From Hyphomonadaceae bacterium (GTDB lineage: Bacteria > Pseudomonadota > Alphaproteobacteria > Caulobacterales > Aquidulcibacteraceae): a stretch of DNA of 5,507 nucleotides. A model generated the notes under the pieces. The model did not search any database. It was given only the letters and a program-made list of their open reading frames with translations, and was not told the origin of the DNA. The stretch's first letter is position 1; each line of letters opens with the position of its first letter. The stretch is taken from assembly GCA_016791325.1 (NCBI GenBank), contig JAEUMU010000008.1, positions 1-5,507 of the forward strand. The letters are read 5' to 3'. A program made the position numbers and the translations under genes. Shown here one piece after another: positions 1 through 5,507 of the stretch.

Positions 1-1087
1 AGGCGCCGCCAAGGTGGCAGTGGACGCCGTGTTCGACAGTGTGAGCGTTGTGACGACGTTCAAGGCCGAATTGGCCAAGGCGGGCGTGATCTTTTGCTCG
101 ATGAGCGAAGCGGTGCGCGAACATCCTGAGCTGGTGAAGACCTATCTTGGGTCGGTTGTCCCCAGCTCAGACAATTTCTTCGCGACGCTGAATAGCGCGG
201 TTTTCTCTGACGGCTCATTCGTTTATGTGCCACCCGGCGTGCGCTGCCCGATGGAGCTCAGCACCTATTTCCGCATGAACGCGGAAGGCACAGGCCAGTT
301 CGAACGCACGCTGATCATCGCCGATAAGGGCGCATACGTTTCTTATCTCGAAGGTTGCACGGCGCCGATGCGCGATGAGAACCAGCTGCACGCGGCTGTG
401 GTGGAGCTGGTGGCGCTTGACGACGCGGAGATCAAATACTCCACGGTTCAGAATTGGTGGCCGGGGGATGCAGAGGGCAAGGGCGGCATCTACAATTTCG
501 TGACCAAGCGCGGCGATTGCCGCGGGCCGCGCTCCAAGATTTCCTGGACCCAGGTAGAGACGGGTTCAGCGATCACCTGGAAATATCCCAGCTGCATCCT
601 GCGCGGCGACGACAGCGTGGGAGAGTTTTACTCCATCGCCGTCACCAATGGGCGCCAGCAGGCCGATACCGGCACCAAGATGGTGCATCTGGGCAAGAAC
701 ACACGCTCACGCATCATTTCCAAGGGCATTTCGGCGGGCCGTTCTTCCAACGCTTATCGCGGGCTGGTCTCGGCGCACGCCAAGGCCAAGGGCGCGCGCA
801 ACTTTACGCAATGTGATTCCCTTCTGATCGGCGATCAGTGCGCCGCGCACACCGTGCCTTATGTGGAGACGCGCACGCCGGACGCGCAGTTCGAACACGA
901 AGCAACGACCACCAAGCTTTCCGACGATCAGCTGTTTTATTTGCGCGCGCGCGGCATTCCGGAAGAGGAGGCGGTGGCGCTGCTTGTGAATGGGTTTGTG
1001 CGCGAAGTACTGCAGAAGCTGCCTATGGAATTTGCGGTGGAAGCGCAGAAGTTGCTGGAAGTGAGCCTCGAAGGGAGTGTGGGATGA
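1..1087 (+). CDS. sufB: SufB, Fe-S cluster scaffold subunit of the SufBCD complex (5' end outside the window)
   Basis: SufB is the cytoplasmic scaffold on which the SufBC2D complex builds Fe-S clusters. The reading frame is open from the first base (full codons start at position 2) and ends with TGA at 1085-1087, giving about 361 visible residues. The family is about 490 aa long (E. coli 495), so roughly the first 130 are missing. The visible part is the beta-helix core and C-terminal helical domain, very close to family consensus (for example [10 protein letters not shown] and [14 protein letters not shown]). Residues matching known E. coli functional sites are present: the Cys of EGCTAPMRD (codon 356-358, equivalent to C254), the Cys of TQCDSLLIG (812-814, C405) and the Glu of EHEATT (899-901, E434). 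The protein ends LEGSVG, as SufB normally does. The GTG at position 14 is internal, not the start. The stop overlaps the next gene in ATGA. The identification is certain; only the N-terminus is unseen. Confidence 0.97.
   Translation, partial: GAAKVAVDAVFDSVSVVTTFKAELAKAGVIFCSMSEAVREHPELVKTYLGSVVPSSDNFFATLNSAVFSDGSFVYVPPGVRCPMELSTYFRMNAEGTGQFERTLIIADKGAYVSYLEGCTAPMRDENQLHAAVVELVALDDAEIKYSTVQNWWPGDAEGKGGIYNFVTKRGDCRGPRSKISWTQVETGSAITWKYPSCILRGDDSVGEFYSIAVTNGRQQADTGTKMVHLGKNTRSRIISKGISAGRSSNAYRGLVSAHAKAKGARNFTQCDSLLIGDQCAAHTVPYVETRTPDAQFEHEATTTKLSDDQLFYLRARGIPEEEAVALLVNGFVREVLQKLPMEFAVEAQKLLEVSLEGSVG
1071..1077 (+). promoter_or_regulatory. Ribosome binding site of the lipoprotein gene
   Basis: AAGGGAG lies inside the last codons of sufB. 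It is 6 bases from the ATG at 1084 and 9 bases from the ATG at 1087. Either start is compatible with it, but it shows that the gene begins here and not in the upstream extension of the same frame through sufB. Confidence 0.6.
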
Positions 1088-1587
1088 TGCGCTGGCGCAC
1101 AGTCGCGGCCGGGGCCGCGTTGCTAGTTCTGATCGGCTGCGGCCAGCCGCAACCCTCGCAAACGGAGGGTGAGCAGGGCGCAGCAAGCCAGCACGAAGAA
1201 TTCCCGAGCGATGATCGCGAGGATGAAGTATTGGCCCCGGTGGCCGACGAACTTTTGGCGACGCCGAACGCGGCGTTCACGCCGATAGAGCCCAGTGAAG
1301 TGGGCGTATTCGCTGCGCCGACTGTGGATGAAGCGCTCGCACCGCTGCTCAGCCCGGAACAACACGAAGAAGGCGCTTCAGTGCAACTGAGCGTGCGCGA
1401 AACTGATGGCGTGCAAGTGGCCGACATTGTGCGCAGCGACATCCCCGACGATAGTATCGCGGCCGGCCATATCCGCATCGAATTCCGCCAGGAGCCCGAA
1501 GGCTGGTTTCCCACCAATGCGTATCGGCGCGTGATGTGCCGGCGTGGCGCCAACGCGGGGCAATGGACCGCCGGGGTATGCCAATGA
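1084..1587 (+). CDS. Predicted lipoprotein of unknown function, between sufB and sufC
   Basis: I do not recognise this 167-aa protein. It starts with Met-Met-Arg-Trp-Arg, followed by a hydrophobic stretch (residues 7-18) ending in the lipobox LIGC, so Cys19 is the likely lipidated residue. The next residues are Gly-Gln, with no Asp at +2, which in enterobacterial rules favours the outer membrane. Residues 20-96 are rich in Glu, Asp, Pro and Ala and look like a disordered acidic linker. Residues 97-167 look like a small folded module, with [11 protein letters not shown] followed by two cysteines (C152 and C166, 13 residues apart) that could form a disulfide in the periplasm. The start at 1084 overlaps the sufB stop (ATGA), and a Shine-Dalgarno sequence sits 6 bases upstream; 1087 is an alternative start one codon later. 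The stop overlaps the next gene, again in ATGA. It is very probably co-expressed with the suf genes, but a role in Fe-S assembly, which is cytoplasmic, is not shown. Confidence 0.82.
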   Translation: MMRWRTVAAGAALLVLIGCGQPQPSQTEGEQGAASQHEEFPSDDREDEVLAPVADELLATPNAAFTPIEPSEVGVFAAPTVDEALAPLLSPEQHEEGASVQLSVRETDGVQVADIVRSDIPDDSIAAGHIRIEFRQEPEGWFPTNAYRRVMCRRGANAGQWTAGVCQ

Positions 1588-1883
1588 CCGCGCAAGAGCG
1601 CCATTACTGGTTTGCGCGCCGCTATCCCCTCGGGGATGTGCGCCAATCCATGGCGCCGGTGCATTGGAAGGGATGGTGCGTGGCGTTTGGGTTTGTTGGT
1701 GTGCTGCTGGGGGGCGCTGGCGCGTTCGTCTGGTTCACGCTGCAGGGCAACTTGTTAGAGGGCGCGGCAATGTTCGCCATTCTCGCCTTCATCGCGGGCG
1801 CCTGGTTTGTACTGATGACGATGGCCAACGGAGATCGCGTGCGGACCGTGGCCGATTACAGGGAAGAACGTAAGCGTGTTTGA
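1584..1883 (+). CDS. Small membrane protein with two predicted transmembrane helices, unknown function
   Basis: This is a 99-aa protein that I cannot name. Residues 1-29 are basic and aromatic (HYWFARRYPLG, then MAPVHWKGW). Helix 1 spans about residues 31-53 and helix 2 about 60-80, joined by a short loop (QGNLLEG). The C-terminal tail is charged (ADYREERKRV). Arg and Lys flank both outer ends, so the positive-inside rule predicts a hairpin with both termini in the cytoplasm. The ATG at 1584 is preferred because it overlaps the previous stop in ATGA and has a GGGG stretch 7 bases upstream. The ATG at 1578 would add two residues but sits only 1 base from that stretch, and starts further upstream (1536) would overlap the lipoprotein gene more. 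The end overlaps the sufC start by 8 bases. It resembles short hypothetical membrane proteins that I associate with alphaproteobacteria, but that is recollection, not a search result. Confidence 0.8.
   Translation: MTAQERHYWFARRYPLGDVRQSMAPVHWKGWCVAFGFVGVLLGGAGAFVWFTLQGNLLEGAAMFAILAFIAGAWFVLMTMANGDRVRTVADYREERKRV
1860..1866 (+). promoter_or_regulatory. Ribosome binding site supporting the GTG start of sufC
   Basis: AGGGAAG lies 9 bases before the GTG at 1876, within the last codons of the upstream membrane protein gene. Together with the family-typical N-terminus MFEVKDLHV, it supports GTG at 1876 as the sufC start. Confidence 0.5.
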
Positions 1884-2622
1884 AGTAAAGGACTTGCACG
1901 TCGCGGTCGGCGGCGCCGAGATAATTCAGGGCCTCACGCTAAACGTGCCGGCCGGTGAAACGCATGCGATCATGGGACCAAACGGCGCCGGGAAGTCGAC
2001 GCTGGCGTATGCGCTTTCGGGGCGCGACGGTTACGAGGTGACGGGCGGCGCGGCGAGGCTGGACGGTGCGGACCTACTGGCGCTGGCGCCTGAGGAGCGC
2101 GCAGCGAAGGGGCTGTTCCTTTCGTTTCAGTATCCGGTGGAGATACCGGGCCTTTCTGCAATCGCGTTCCTGAAGGCGGCGCTCAATGCACAGCGTGCAG
2201 CGCGCGGGTTGGAGCCGGTGCCGGCGCCGGCGTTGCTGAAGCTGCTACGGGAAAAGGCGGCGGCGCTGAAGATCAGCGAAGAGATGCTGAAGCGGCCGCT
2301 GAATGTGGGCTTTTCCGGCGGCGAGAAGAAACGCTTCGAGGCGTTGCAGATGGCGGTGCTGGAGCCGCGCTTCGCCATTCTGGACGAGACGGATTCGGGC
2401 CTCGACATCGATGCACTGAAGATCGTGGCGGAGAATGTGAACGCGCTGCGCGCGCCGGATCGTGCGATGCTGGTGATCACGCACTACCAGCGGCTGCTGG
2501 ACTACATCAAGCCGGACCGCGTCCATGTGCTGGCCAAGGGGCGGATCGTGGCGAGCGGCGGACCGGAATTGGCGCTGGAGCTGGAACGCGAAGGCTACGA
2601 CAAATATTTGAGGGCGGCGTGA
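1876..2622 (+). CDS. sufC: SufC, ABC-type ATPase of the SufBCD complex
   Basis: SufC is a soluble ABC-family ATPase that binds SufB and SufD. ATP-driven SufC dimerisation remodels SufBCD for cluster assembly; it is not a transporter. The protein is 248 aa, the normal length. All ATPase motifs are seen, at positions matching E. coli SufC: Walker A GPNGAGKST (residues 34-42, K40), Q-loop Gln85 in FQYPVEIPG, signature SGGEKKR (147-153), Walker B ending in LDETDSGLD with D170 and E171, and the H-loop His203 in VITHYQR. The GTG start gives MFEVKDLHV, the expected N-terminus. The gene overlaps the upstream membrane protein gene by 8 bases and ends in a GTGA overlap with sufD. No odd residues are seen. 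Confidence 0.97.
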   Translation: MFEVKDLHVAVGGAEIIQGLTLNVPAGETHAIMGPNGAGKSTLAYALSGRDGYEVTGGAARLDGADLLALAPEERAAKGLFLSFQYPVEIPGLSAIAFLKAALNAQRAARGLEPVPAPALLKLLREKAAALKISEEMLKRPLNVGFSGGEKKRFEALQMAVLEPRFAILDETDSGLDIDALKIVAENVNALRAPDRAMLVITHYQRLLDYIKPDRVHVLAKGRIVASGGPELALELEREGYDKYLRAA

Positions 2623-3494
2623 GCGCGACAGCCGAACTCCCGACACGCCGCAATGAGGCGTGGAAATATTCCGACCTTCGCGCGGCGCTGAGCGGCGCGG
2701 ACGCGCCCATGGTGGGCGATGGCGCTGTGATCGAGCGCTTGGCGGCTGCTGCAGGGCGGCTTGAAACACGCACAGTCACCGGCGCGGGCGAGGTGTTCGT
2801 CGATTATTTGGAAGGCGATGGCTTCGAGCCTTCGGCGGAGATCGCCACCGTCGCGCCGGGTTGTGCGTATCACCGCATCATTGTGCAAACGGGCGCTGGC
2901 GTGCCGCTCTCGCATTGCCGTGTGCACTTGGCTGAGGGCGCCACGTTCCGGCAGTTCGTGGTGGCGCAGGGCGCCAAGCTCGCACGCATCGAGACCGTGG
3001 TTGAGGCCCAGCGCAAATCAACCATCGAGCTTACCGGCGTTTACATGGCCGATGCCGGCAAGCACGCGGATCTTACCTCCACGATCACCATGGCGGGCGC
3101 TGACGGCGTGGCGCGCCAATTGATCAAGGGCGTGGCGCGTAAGGGCGGGCGCGGCGTGTTTCAGGGCAAGATCGTGGTGGAGCGCGCAGCGCAGAAGACC
3201 GATGCGCGCCAGCACCATCATGGCATGCTGCTCGAAGAGGGCGCGGAGATATTCGCTAAGCCCGAACTGATGATCTACGCCGATGACGTGCAGTGCGCGC
3301 ATGGCAATACGGCCGGGGGGCTGGATGAGAGGGCGCTCTTCTATATGCGTGCGCGCGGCGTGCCGGAAGCGGAAGCGCGGGCGCTGCTGACGGAGGCGTT
3401 CCTGGCGGAAACGCTGCCGGATTGGGCGCCGCCGGAGGTGCGCGAAGAGATCGAGGATCGCATTCGCACCTGGCTGCGGAAGGAGCGGCCATGA
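2619..3494 (+). CDS. sufD: SufD, scaffold partner of SufB (compact form)
   Basis: SufD is the SufB paralogue in the SufBC2D complex; it helps form the cluster-building interface and is linked to iron acquisition. The protein is 291 aa from a GTG start that overlaps the sufC stop (GTGA), with GAGGG 4 bases upstream. The N-terminus has the family motif LPTRRNEAWKYSDL (residues 7-20). The C-terminal region has MIYADDVQCAHG, with C226 and H228 matching E. coli C358 and H360, followed by LFYMRARGVPEAEA and a helical tail. His228 is 63 residues from the C-terminus, as in the 423-aa E. coli protein. The shortening therefore lies upstream: about 33 residues before the LPTR motif and about 100 between it and the His. 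No in-frame upstream start or frameshift is evident, so I read this as an intact short SufD. It ends in an ATGA overlap with sufS. Confidence 0.94.
   Translation: MSATAELPTRRNEAWKYSDLRAALSGADAPMVGDGAVIERLAAAAGRLETRTVTGAGEVFVDYLEGDGFEPSAEIATVAPGCAYHRIIVQTGAGVPLSHCRVHLAEGATFRQFVVAQGAKLARIETVVEAQRKSTIELTGVYMADAGKHADLTSTITMAGADGVARQLIKGVARKGGRGVFQGKIVVERAAQKTDARQHHHGMLLEEGAEIFAKPELMIYADDVQCAHGNTAGGLDERALFYMRARGVPEAEARALLTEAFLAETLPDWAPPEVREEIEDRIRTWLRKERP
3478..3485 (+). promoter_or_regulatory. Ribosome binding site deciding the sufS start
   Basis: GGAAGGAG is the strongest Shine-Dalgarno sequence in the window, 5 bases before the ATG at 3491. It selects that ATG over the upstream in-frame start at 3422, which would run 73 bases into sufD and add residues unlike any SufS N-terminus. 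Confidence 0.65.
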
Positions 3495-4723
3495 ACGCGC
3501 CCCTGATTAAGCGCCCCTTTGATGTTGAGGCTCTTCGAGCGGAGTTTCCGATCCTGAGCCGGCAGGTGCATGGGCGCCCGCTTGTCTATCTCGACAACGC
3601 CGCCAGCGCGCAGAAGCCCGAGGCGGTGATCGAAGCGATGGCGAGCGCGATGCGCGGTTCATACGCCAACGTACATCGGGGCCTGCATACGCTGGCGAAC
3701 GAAACCACCGAGTCGTTTGAAGCAGCGCGCGCGTCGGTGATGCGCTTCATCAACGCCCCTTCGCCGGAATGCATCGTCTTCACCAAGGGCGGCACGCAGG
3801 CGATCAATATTGTGGCGGCGGGCGTGGATGTGCAGCCGGGCGATGAGATCGTGCTTTCGGTGATGGAGCACCACTCCAACATCGTGCCCTGGCATTTTCT
3901 GCGCGAGCGCAAGGGCGCTGTGCTGAGATGGCTGGATATTGATGATGATGGGGGCATCGATCTGGCGGCGCTGGATGCGCTGATCGGGCCACGCACCAAG
4001 CTGGTGGCGATGACGCACATGTCGAACGTGCTGGGTGCAAGAACGCCCGCAGCAGAGATTGCGAGCTTGGCGCATGCCAAGGGTGTGAAGGTGCTGTTGG
4101 ACGGCTGCCAGGCGGCGGTGCATGGGCGCGTGGATGTTCAGGCTGTGGACGCGGATTTCTACGCGTTCACCGGTCACAAGCTTTATGGCCCGACGGGGAT
4201 CGGCGTGCTCTACGGCAAGCGCGATTTGCTTGCGGCGATGCCCCCGTTTGAGGGCGGCGGCGAAATGATCGATCTCGTGGAGCGCGAACGCGTCACCTAC
4301 AACGAGCCGCCGCATCGCTTTGAGGCCGGCACGCCGCCAATTATCGAGGCGATCGGGTTGGGCGCGGCGATTGCGTGGTATGAGAGCCAGGATCGGGCCG
4401 CGATCGAGGCGCATGAGGCCGCACTGCGCGACCGGGCGATGGCGGCGCTGCGCGCAATCAATTGGGTCACGCTGCACGGCGCGGCGCCGGACAAGGGCGC
4501 GATCGTGGCGTTCAGCGTGGACGGCGCACATCCCCACGATGTGGCGCAAATTCTGGATCGCCAGGGCGTCGCCGTGCGCGCGGGGCACCATTGCGCCCAG
4601 CCTTTGATGCAGCGCCTGGGCGTGACAGCCACGGCGCGGGCGAGTTTTGCGTGCTATAACCGGCTCGACGACGTCGATGCCTTTATCGAAGCGCTGCACA
4701 AGGCGCGAAAGCTCTTAAGTTAG
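3491..4723 (+). CDS. sufS: SufS, group II cysteine desulfurase
   Basis: SufS is a PLP-dependent, fold-type I cytoplasmic enzyme. It converts L-cysteine to L-alanine and holds the sulfur as a persulfide for transfer to SufE or SufU and then SufBCD. The protein is 410 aa, the normal length (E. coli 406). The N-terminus has EFPILSRQVHGRPLVYLDNAA. Also visible are MEHHSNIVPW (the PLP-stacking His region), LLDGCQAAVH (the Asp that contacts the pyridine nitrogen) and the PLP Schiff-base lysine in FTGHKLYGPTG (Lys230, codon 4178-4180). The catalytic Cys is in RAGHHCAQP (Cys368, codon 4592-4594). The RxGHHCA form marks the SufS/CsdA group rather than IscS/NifS. The ATG overlaps the sufD stop (ATGA). 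No sufE or sufU gene is beside it, so its sulfur acceptor must be encoded elsewhere. Confidence 0.97.
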   Translation: MNAPLIKRPFDVEALRAEFPILSRQVHGRPLVYLDNAASAQKPEAVIEAMASAMRGSYANVHRGLHTLANETTESFEAARASVMRFINAPSPECIVFTKGGTQAINIVAAGVDVQPGDEIVLSVMEHHSNIVPWHFLRERKGAVLRWLDIDDDGGIDLAALDALIGPRTKLVAMTHMSNVLGARTPAAEIASLAHAKGVKVLLDGCQAAVHGRVDVQAVDADFYAFTGHKLYGPTGIGVLYGKRDLLAAMPPFEGGGEMIDLVERERVTYNEPPHRFEAGTPPIIEAIGLGAAIAWYESQDRAAIEAHEAALRDRAMAALRAINWVTLHGAAPDKGAIVAFSVDGAHPHDVAQILDRQGVAVRAGHHCAQPLMQRLGVTATARASFACYNRLDDVDAFIEALHKARKLLS

Positions 4724-4727
4724 GCTC

Positions 4728-5078
4728 ATGGACGGCGTTTCCCCCACTGTTTCAAAGCTGCCTCAGTCGGAGCTGGATCGCATCACCGACGATCTGGTGG
4801 CCCAGTTCAAGACCGTGTTCGATCCGGAAATCCCGGTCGACATCTATGAGCTTGGGCTGATCTATAAGGTCGACATCAACGATGAGCGGCATGTCGATAT
4901 TGAGATGACGCTGACGGCGCCTGGCTGCCCGGTGGCGGGGGAGATGCCGGGCTGGGTGGAGGATGCGGCGCGCAAGGTGGCGGGCGTGGAGAGCGTGAGC
5001 GTGAAGCTCGTGTTCGACCCGCCGTGGACGCCGGCGCGGATGAGCGACGAAGCCAAGCTCGAATTGAACATGCTTTGA
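4728..5078 (+). CDS. sufT: MIP18/DUF59-family Fe-S assembly protein (SufT-like, SUF-associated)
   Basis: This 116-aa MIP18 (DUF59) protein is the short SUF-operon type. Family members act in Fe-S protein maturation or cluster transfer; SufT of Staphylococcus and eukaryotic MIP18/CIAO2 are relatives. The motif DPEIPVDIYELGLIY is at residues 32-46, and LTAPGCP at 62-68 holds the conserved Cys67, the only cysteine. FDPPW at 96-100 is also typical. The N-terminal 20 residues are variable. The gene starts 4 bases after the sufS stop. An in-frame TAA at 4716 makes the ATG at 4728 the first possible start, but it has only a weak AGG 3 bases upstream. The symbol sufT is used loosely: it also names a longer fusion-type family, and this protein is the short form. 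The family is sure; its exact role here is inferred from context. Confidence 0.92.
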   Translation: MDGVSPTVSKLPQSELDRITDDLVAQFKTVFDPEIPVDIYELGLIYKVDINDERHVDIEMTLTAPGCPVAGEMPGWVEDAARKVAGVESVSVKLVFDPPWTPARMSDEAKLELNML

Positions 5079-5087
5079 GCCTATATT
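5064..5087 (+). promoter_or_regulatory. Possible promoter giving a leaderless sufA transcript
   Basis: TATATT at 5082-5087 ends 6 bases before the A of the sufA ATG at 5094, so transcription could begin at or near the start codon. A TTGAAC at 5064-5069 could act as the -35 element. The gap of 12 bases is slightly shorter than the spacing known for Caulobacter housekeeping promoters and well short of the E. coli 17. The whole element sits at the 3' end of the MIP18-family gene and in the 15-base gap. sufA has no Shine-Dalgarno sequence, which fits leaderless translation. This is a motif call only. Confidence 0.35.
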
Positions 5088-5093
5088 AGCCCC

Positions 5094-5456
5094 ATGAGCA
5101 CGCGCCGCCCCCGCCCCAAGATCGTGACCCTGACGGACGCCGCCGCCGCGCGCGTGCGCGAGATCGTGTCCAAGGGCGATAAACCCTACCTGCGCGTGGG
5201 CGTGGTGAACGGCGGCTGCGCGGGCATGGAATATCGACTCGATTACGCCGAGGCGCCGCAGCAATTCGATGAGCTTGTGGAAGACAAGGGCGTAAACATT
5301 CTTGTCGCCAACGATGCGGTGCTTTTTCTGCTTGGCTCCGAGATCGATTACGAGACGACGCGGCTGGCCTCGCGCTTCGTGTTCAAGAACCCCAACCAGA
5401 CCGACGCTTGCGGCTGTGGCGAGAGCGTGACGATCGAGCCGGCGAAGGCCGAGTGA
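5094..5456 (+). CDS. sufA: SufA, A-type Fe-S carrier protein
   Basis: This is a 120-aa A-type carrier (HesB/IscA/SufA family), which accepts a cluster from SufBCD and delivers it to target proteins in the cytoplasm. The three cluster ligands are present: Cys42 in NGGCAGMEY, and Cys106 and Cys108 in ACGCGES. The family region begins with IVTLTDAAAARV after a short basic N-terminus (STRRPRPK). It is called SufA rather than IscA or ErpA because of its operon; sequence alone separates these poorly. It starts 15 bases after the MIP18-family gene, without a Shine-Dalgarno sequence, behind a possible promoter of its own. Its stop overlaps the next start by one base (TGATG). Confidence 0.93.
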   Translation: MSTRRPRPKIVTLTDAAAARVREIVSKGDKPYLRVGVVNGGCAGMEYRLDYAEAPQQFDELVEDKGVNILVANDAVLFLLGSEIDYETTRLASRFVFKNPNQTDACGCGESVTIEPAKAE

Positions 5457-5507
5457 TGGCGGCGCCCGACAGCTTCCACGACTTCGTGCGGGAGCTGTTT
5501 GCGGGGC
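5456..5507 (+). CDS. Start of a probable TfoX/Sxy-family protein (3' end outside the window)
   Basis: Only 17 codons are visible: MAAPDSFHDFVRELFAG. A short polar start followed by an FxxFVxELFAG-like helix is what I expect at the N-terminus of alphaproteobacterial TfoX N-terminal-domain proteins, where it precedes a variable loop and an RRMFGG motif. That diagnostic motif would lie beyond the window end. The ATG shares its A with the sufA stop, and GAAGG lies 7 bases upstream (5444-5448). A GTG at 5453 in the same frame would add one residue but leaves only 4 bases to that site. The open frame and coupled start support a real gene; the family name is tentative. Confidence 0.55.
   Translation, partial: MAAPDSFHDFVRELFAG

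Noticed and set aside
14..16. GTG at 14 as the sufB start
   Set aside because: The frame stays open to the window edge, and the residues before and after it match the interior of SufB, which needs about 130 more N-terminal residues.
838..1083. Upstream extension of the lipoprotein frame inside sufB
   Set aside because: It would overlap sufB by 250 bases and bury the signal peptide. The ATG at 1084 has a Shine-Dalgarno sequence and is followed by the signal peptide and lipobox.
1536..1583. Earlier starts (1536, 1578) for the small membrane protein
   Set aside because: 1536 would overlap the lipoprotein gene by about 50 bases with no clear binding site, and 1578 is too close to the GGGG stretch. 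The ATGA overlap at 1584 matches the other junctions.
3659..4699. Long open frame on the - strand (346 codons) opposite sufS
   Set aside because: It lies fully opposite a certain gene, is rich in Arg and His with no recognisable motif, and is the usual mirror frame of GC-rich coding DNA.
5079..5093. Terminator between the MIP18-family gene and sufA
   Set aside because: The 15-base gap has no inverted repeat or T-run.
4752..5264. 170-codon open frame on the - strand opposite the MIP18-family gene and sufA
   Set aside because: The composition is dominated by His, Ala and Arg and it spans two real genes antisense, so it is a shadow frame.
1..5507. CRISPR array, tandem repeats, insertion sequences, tRNA or rRNA genes
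   Set aside because: Reading the window showed no repeated units, transposase-like frame or RNA gene, and almost every base is inside one of the protein genes listed.

Overview
The window is about 5.5 kb of GC-rich DNA, densely packed with genes that all lie on the + strand. It carries most of a SUF iron-sulfur cluster assembly operon. The order is sufB, two uncharacterised genes, sufC, sufD, sufS, a MIP18-family gene (sufT-like), sufA, then the first codons of a probable TfoX/Sxy-family gene. The gene order, codon use and protein sequences point to an alphaproteobacterium, probably of the Caulobacterales/Hyphomonadaceae type. That placement is inferred by eye and no search was run.

Layout: 1-1087 is the 3' three quarters of sufB. 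1084-1587 encodes a predicted lipoprotein of 167 aa. 1584-1883 encodes a 99-aa protein with two membrane segments. 1876-2622 is sufC (GTG start), 2619-3494 is sufD (GTG start, short protein), and 3491-4723 is sufS. 4728-5078 encodes the MIP18/DUF59 protein, 5094-5456 is sufA, and 5456-5507 is the start of the TfoX-like gene. There is no intergenic space longer than 15 bases, and no RNA gene, mobile element, CRISPR array, tandem repeat or convincing terminator.

How the genes work together: SufS takes sulfur from cysteine as a persulfide. The SufB-SufC-SufD complex builds the cluster, with SufC supplying ATPase activity. SufA is an A-type carrier that passes clusters to target proteins, and the MIP18-family protein is a maturation or transfer factor. 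The sulfur shuttle SufE (or SufU) and the usual upstream regulator (IscR/SufR type) are not in the window. From sufB through sufS every junction is a 4-base or 8-base overlap, so translation is probably coupled along that stretch. The last genes differ: the MIP18 gene and sufA lack a good Shine-Dalgarno sequence, and sufA is preceded by a TATATT box placed as expected for a leaderless transcript.

The main novelty candidates are the lipoprotein and the two-helix membrane protein between sufB and sufC, tightly coupled to both. The compact SufD and the possible private promoter of sufA come next. Otherwise this is a well-known system, and I see no wholly new system here.
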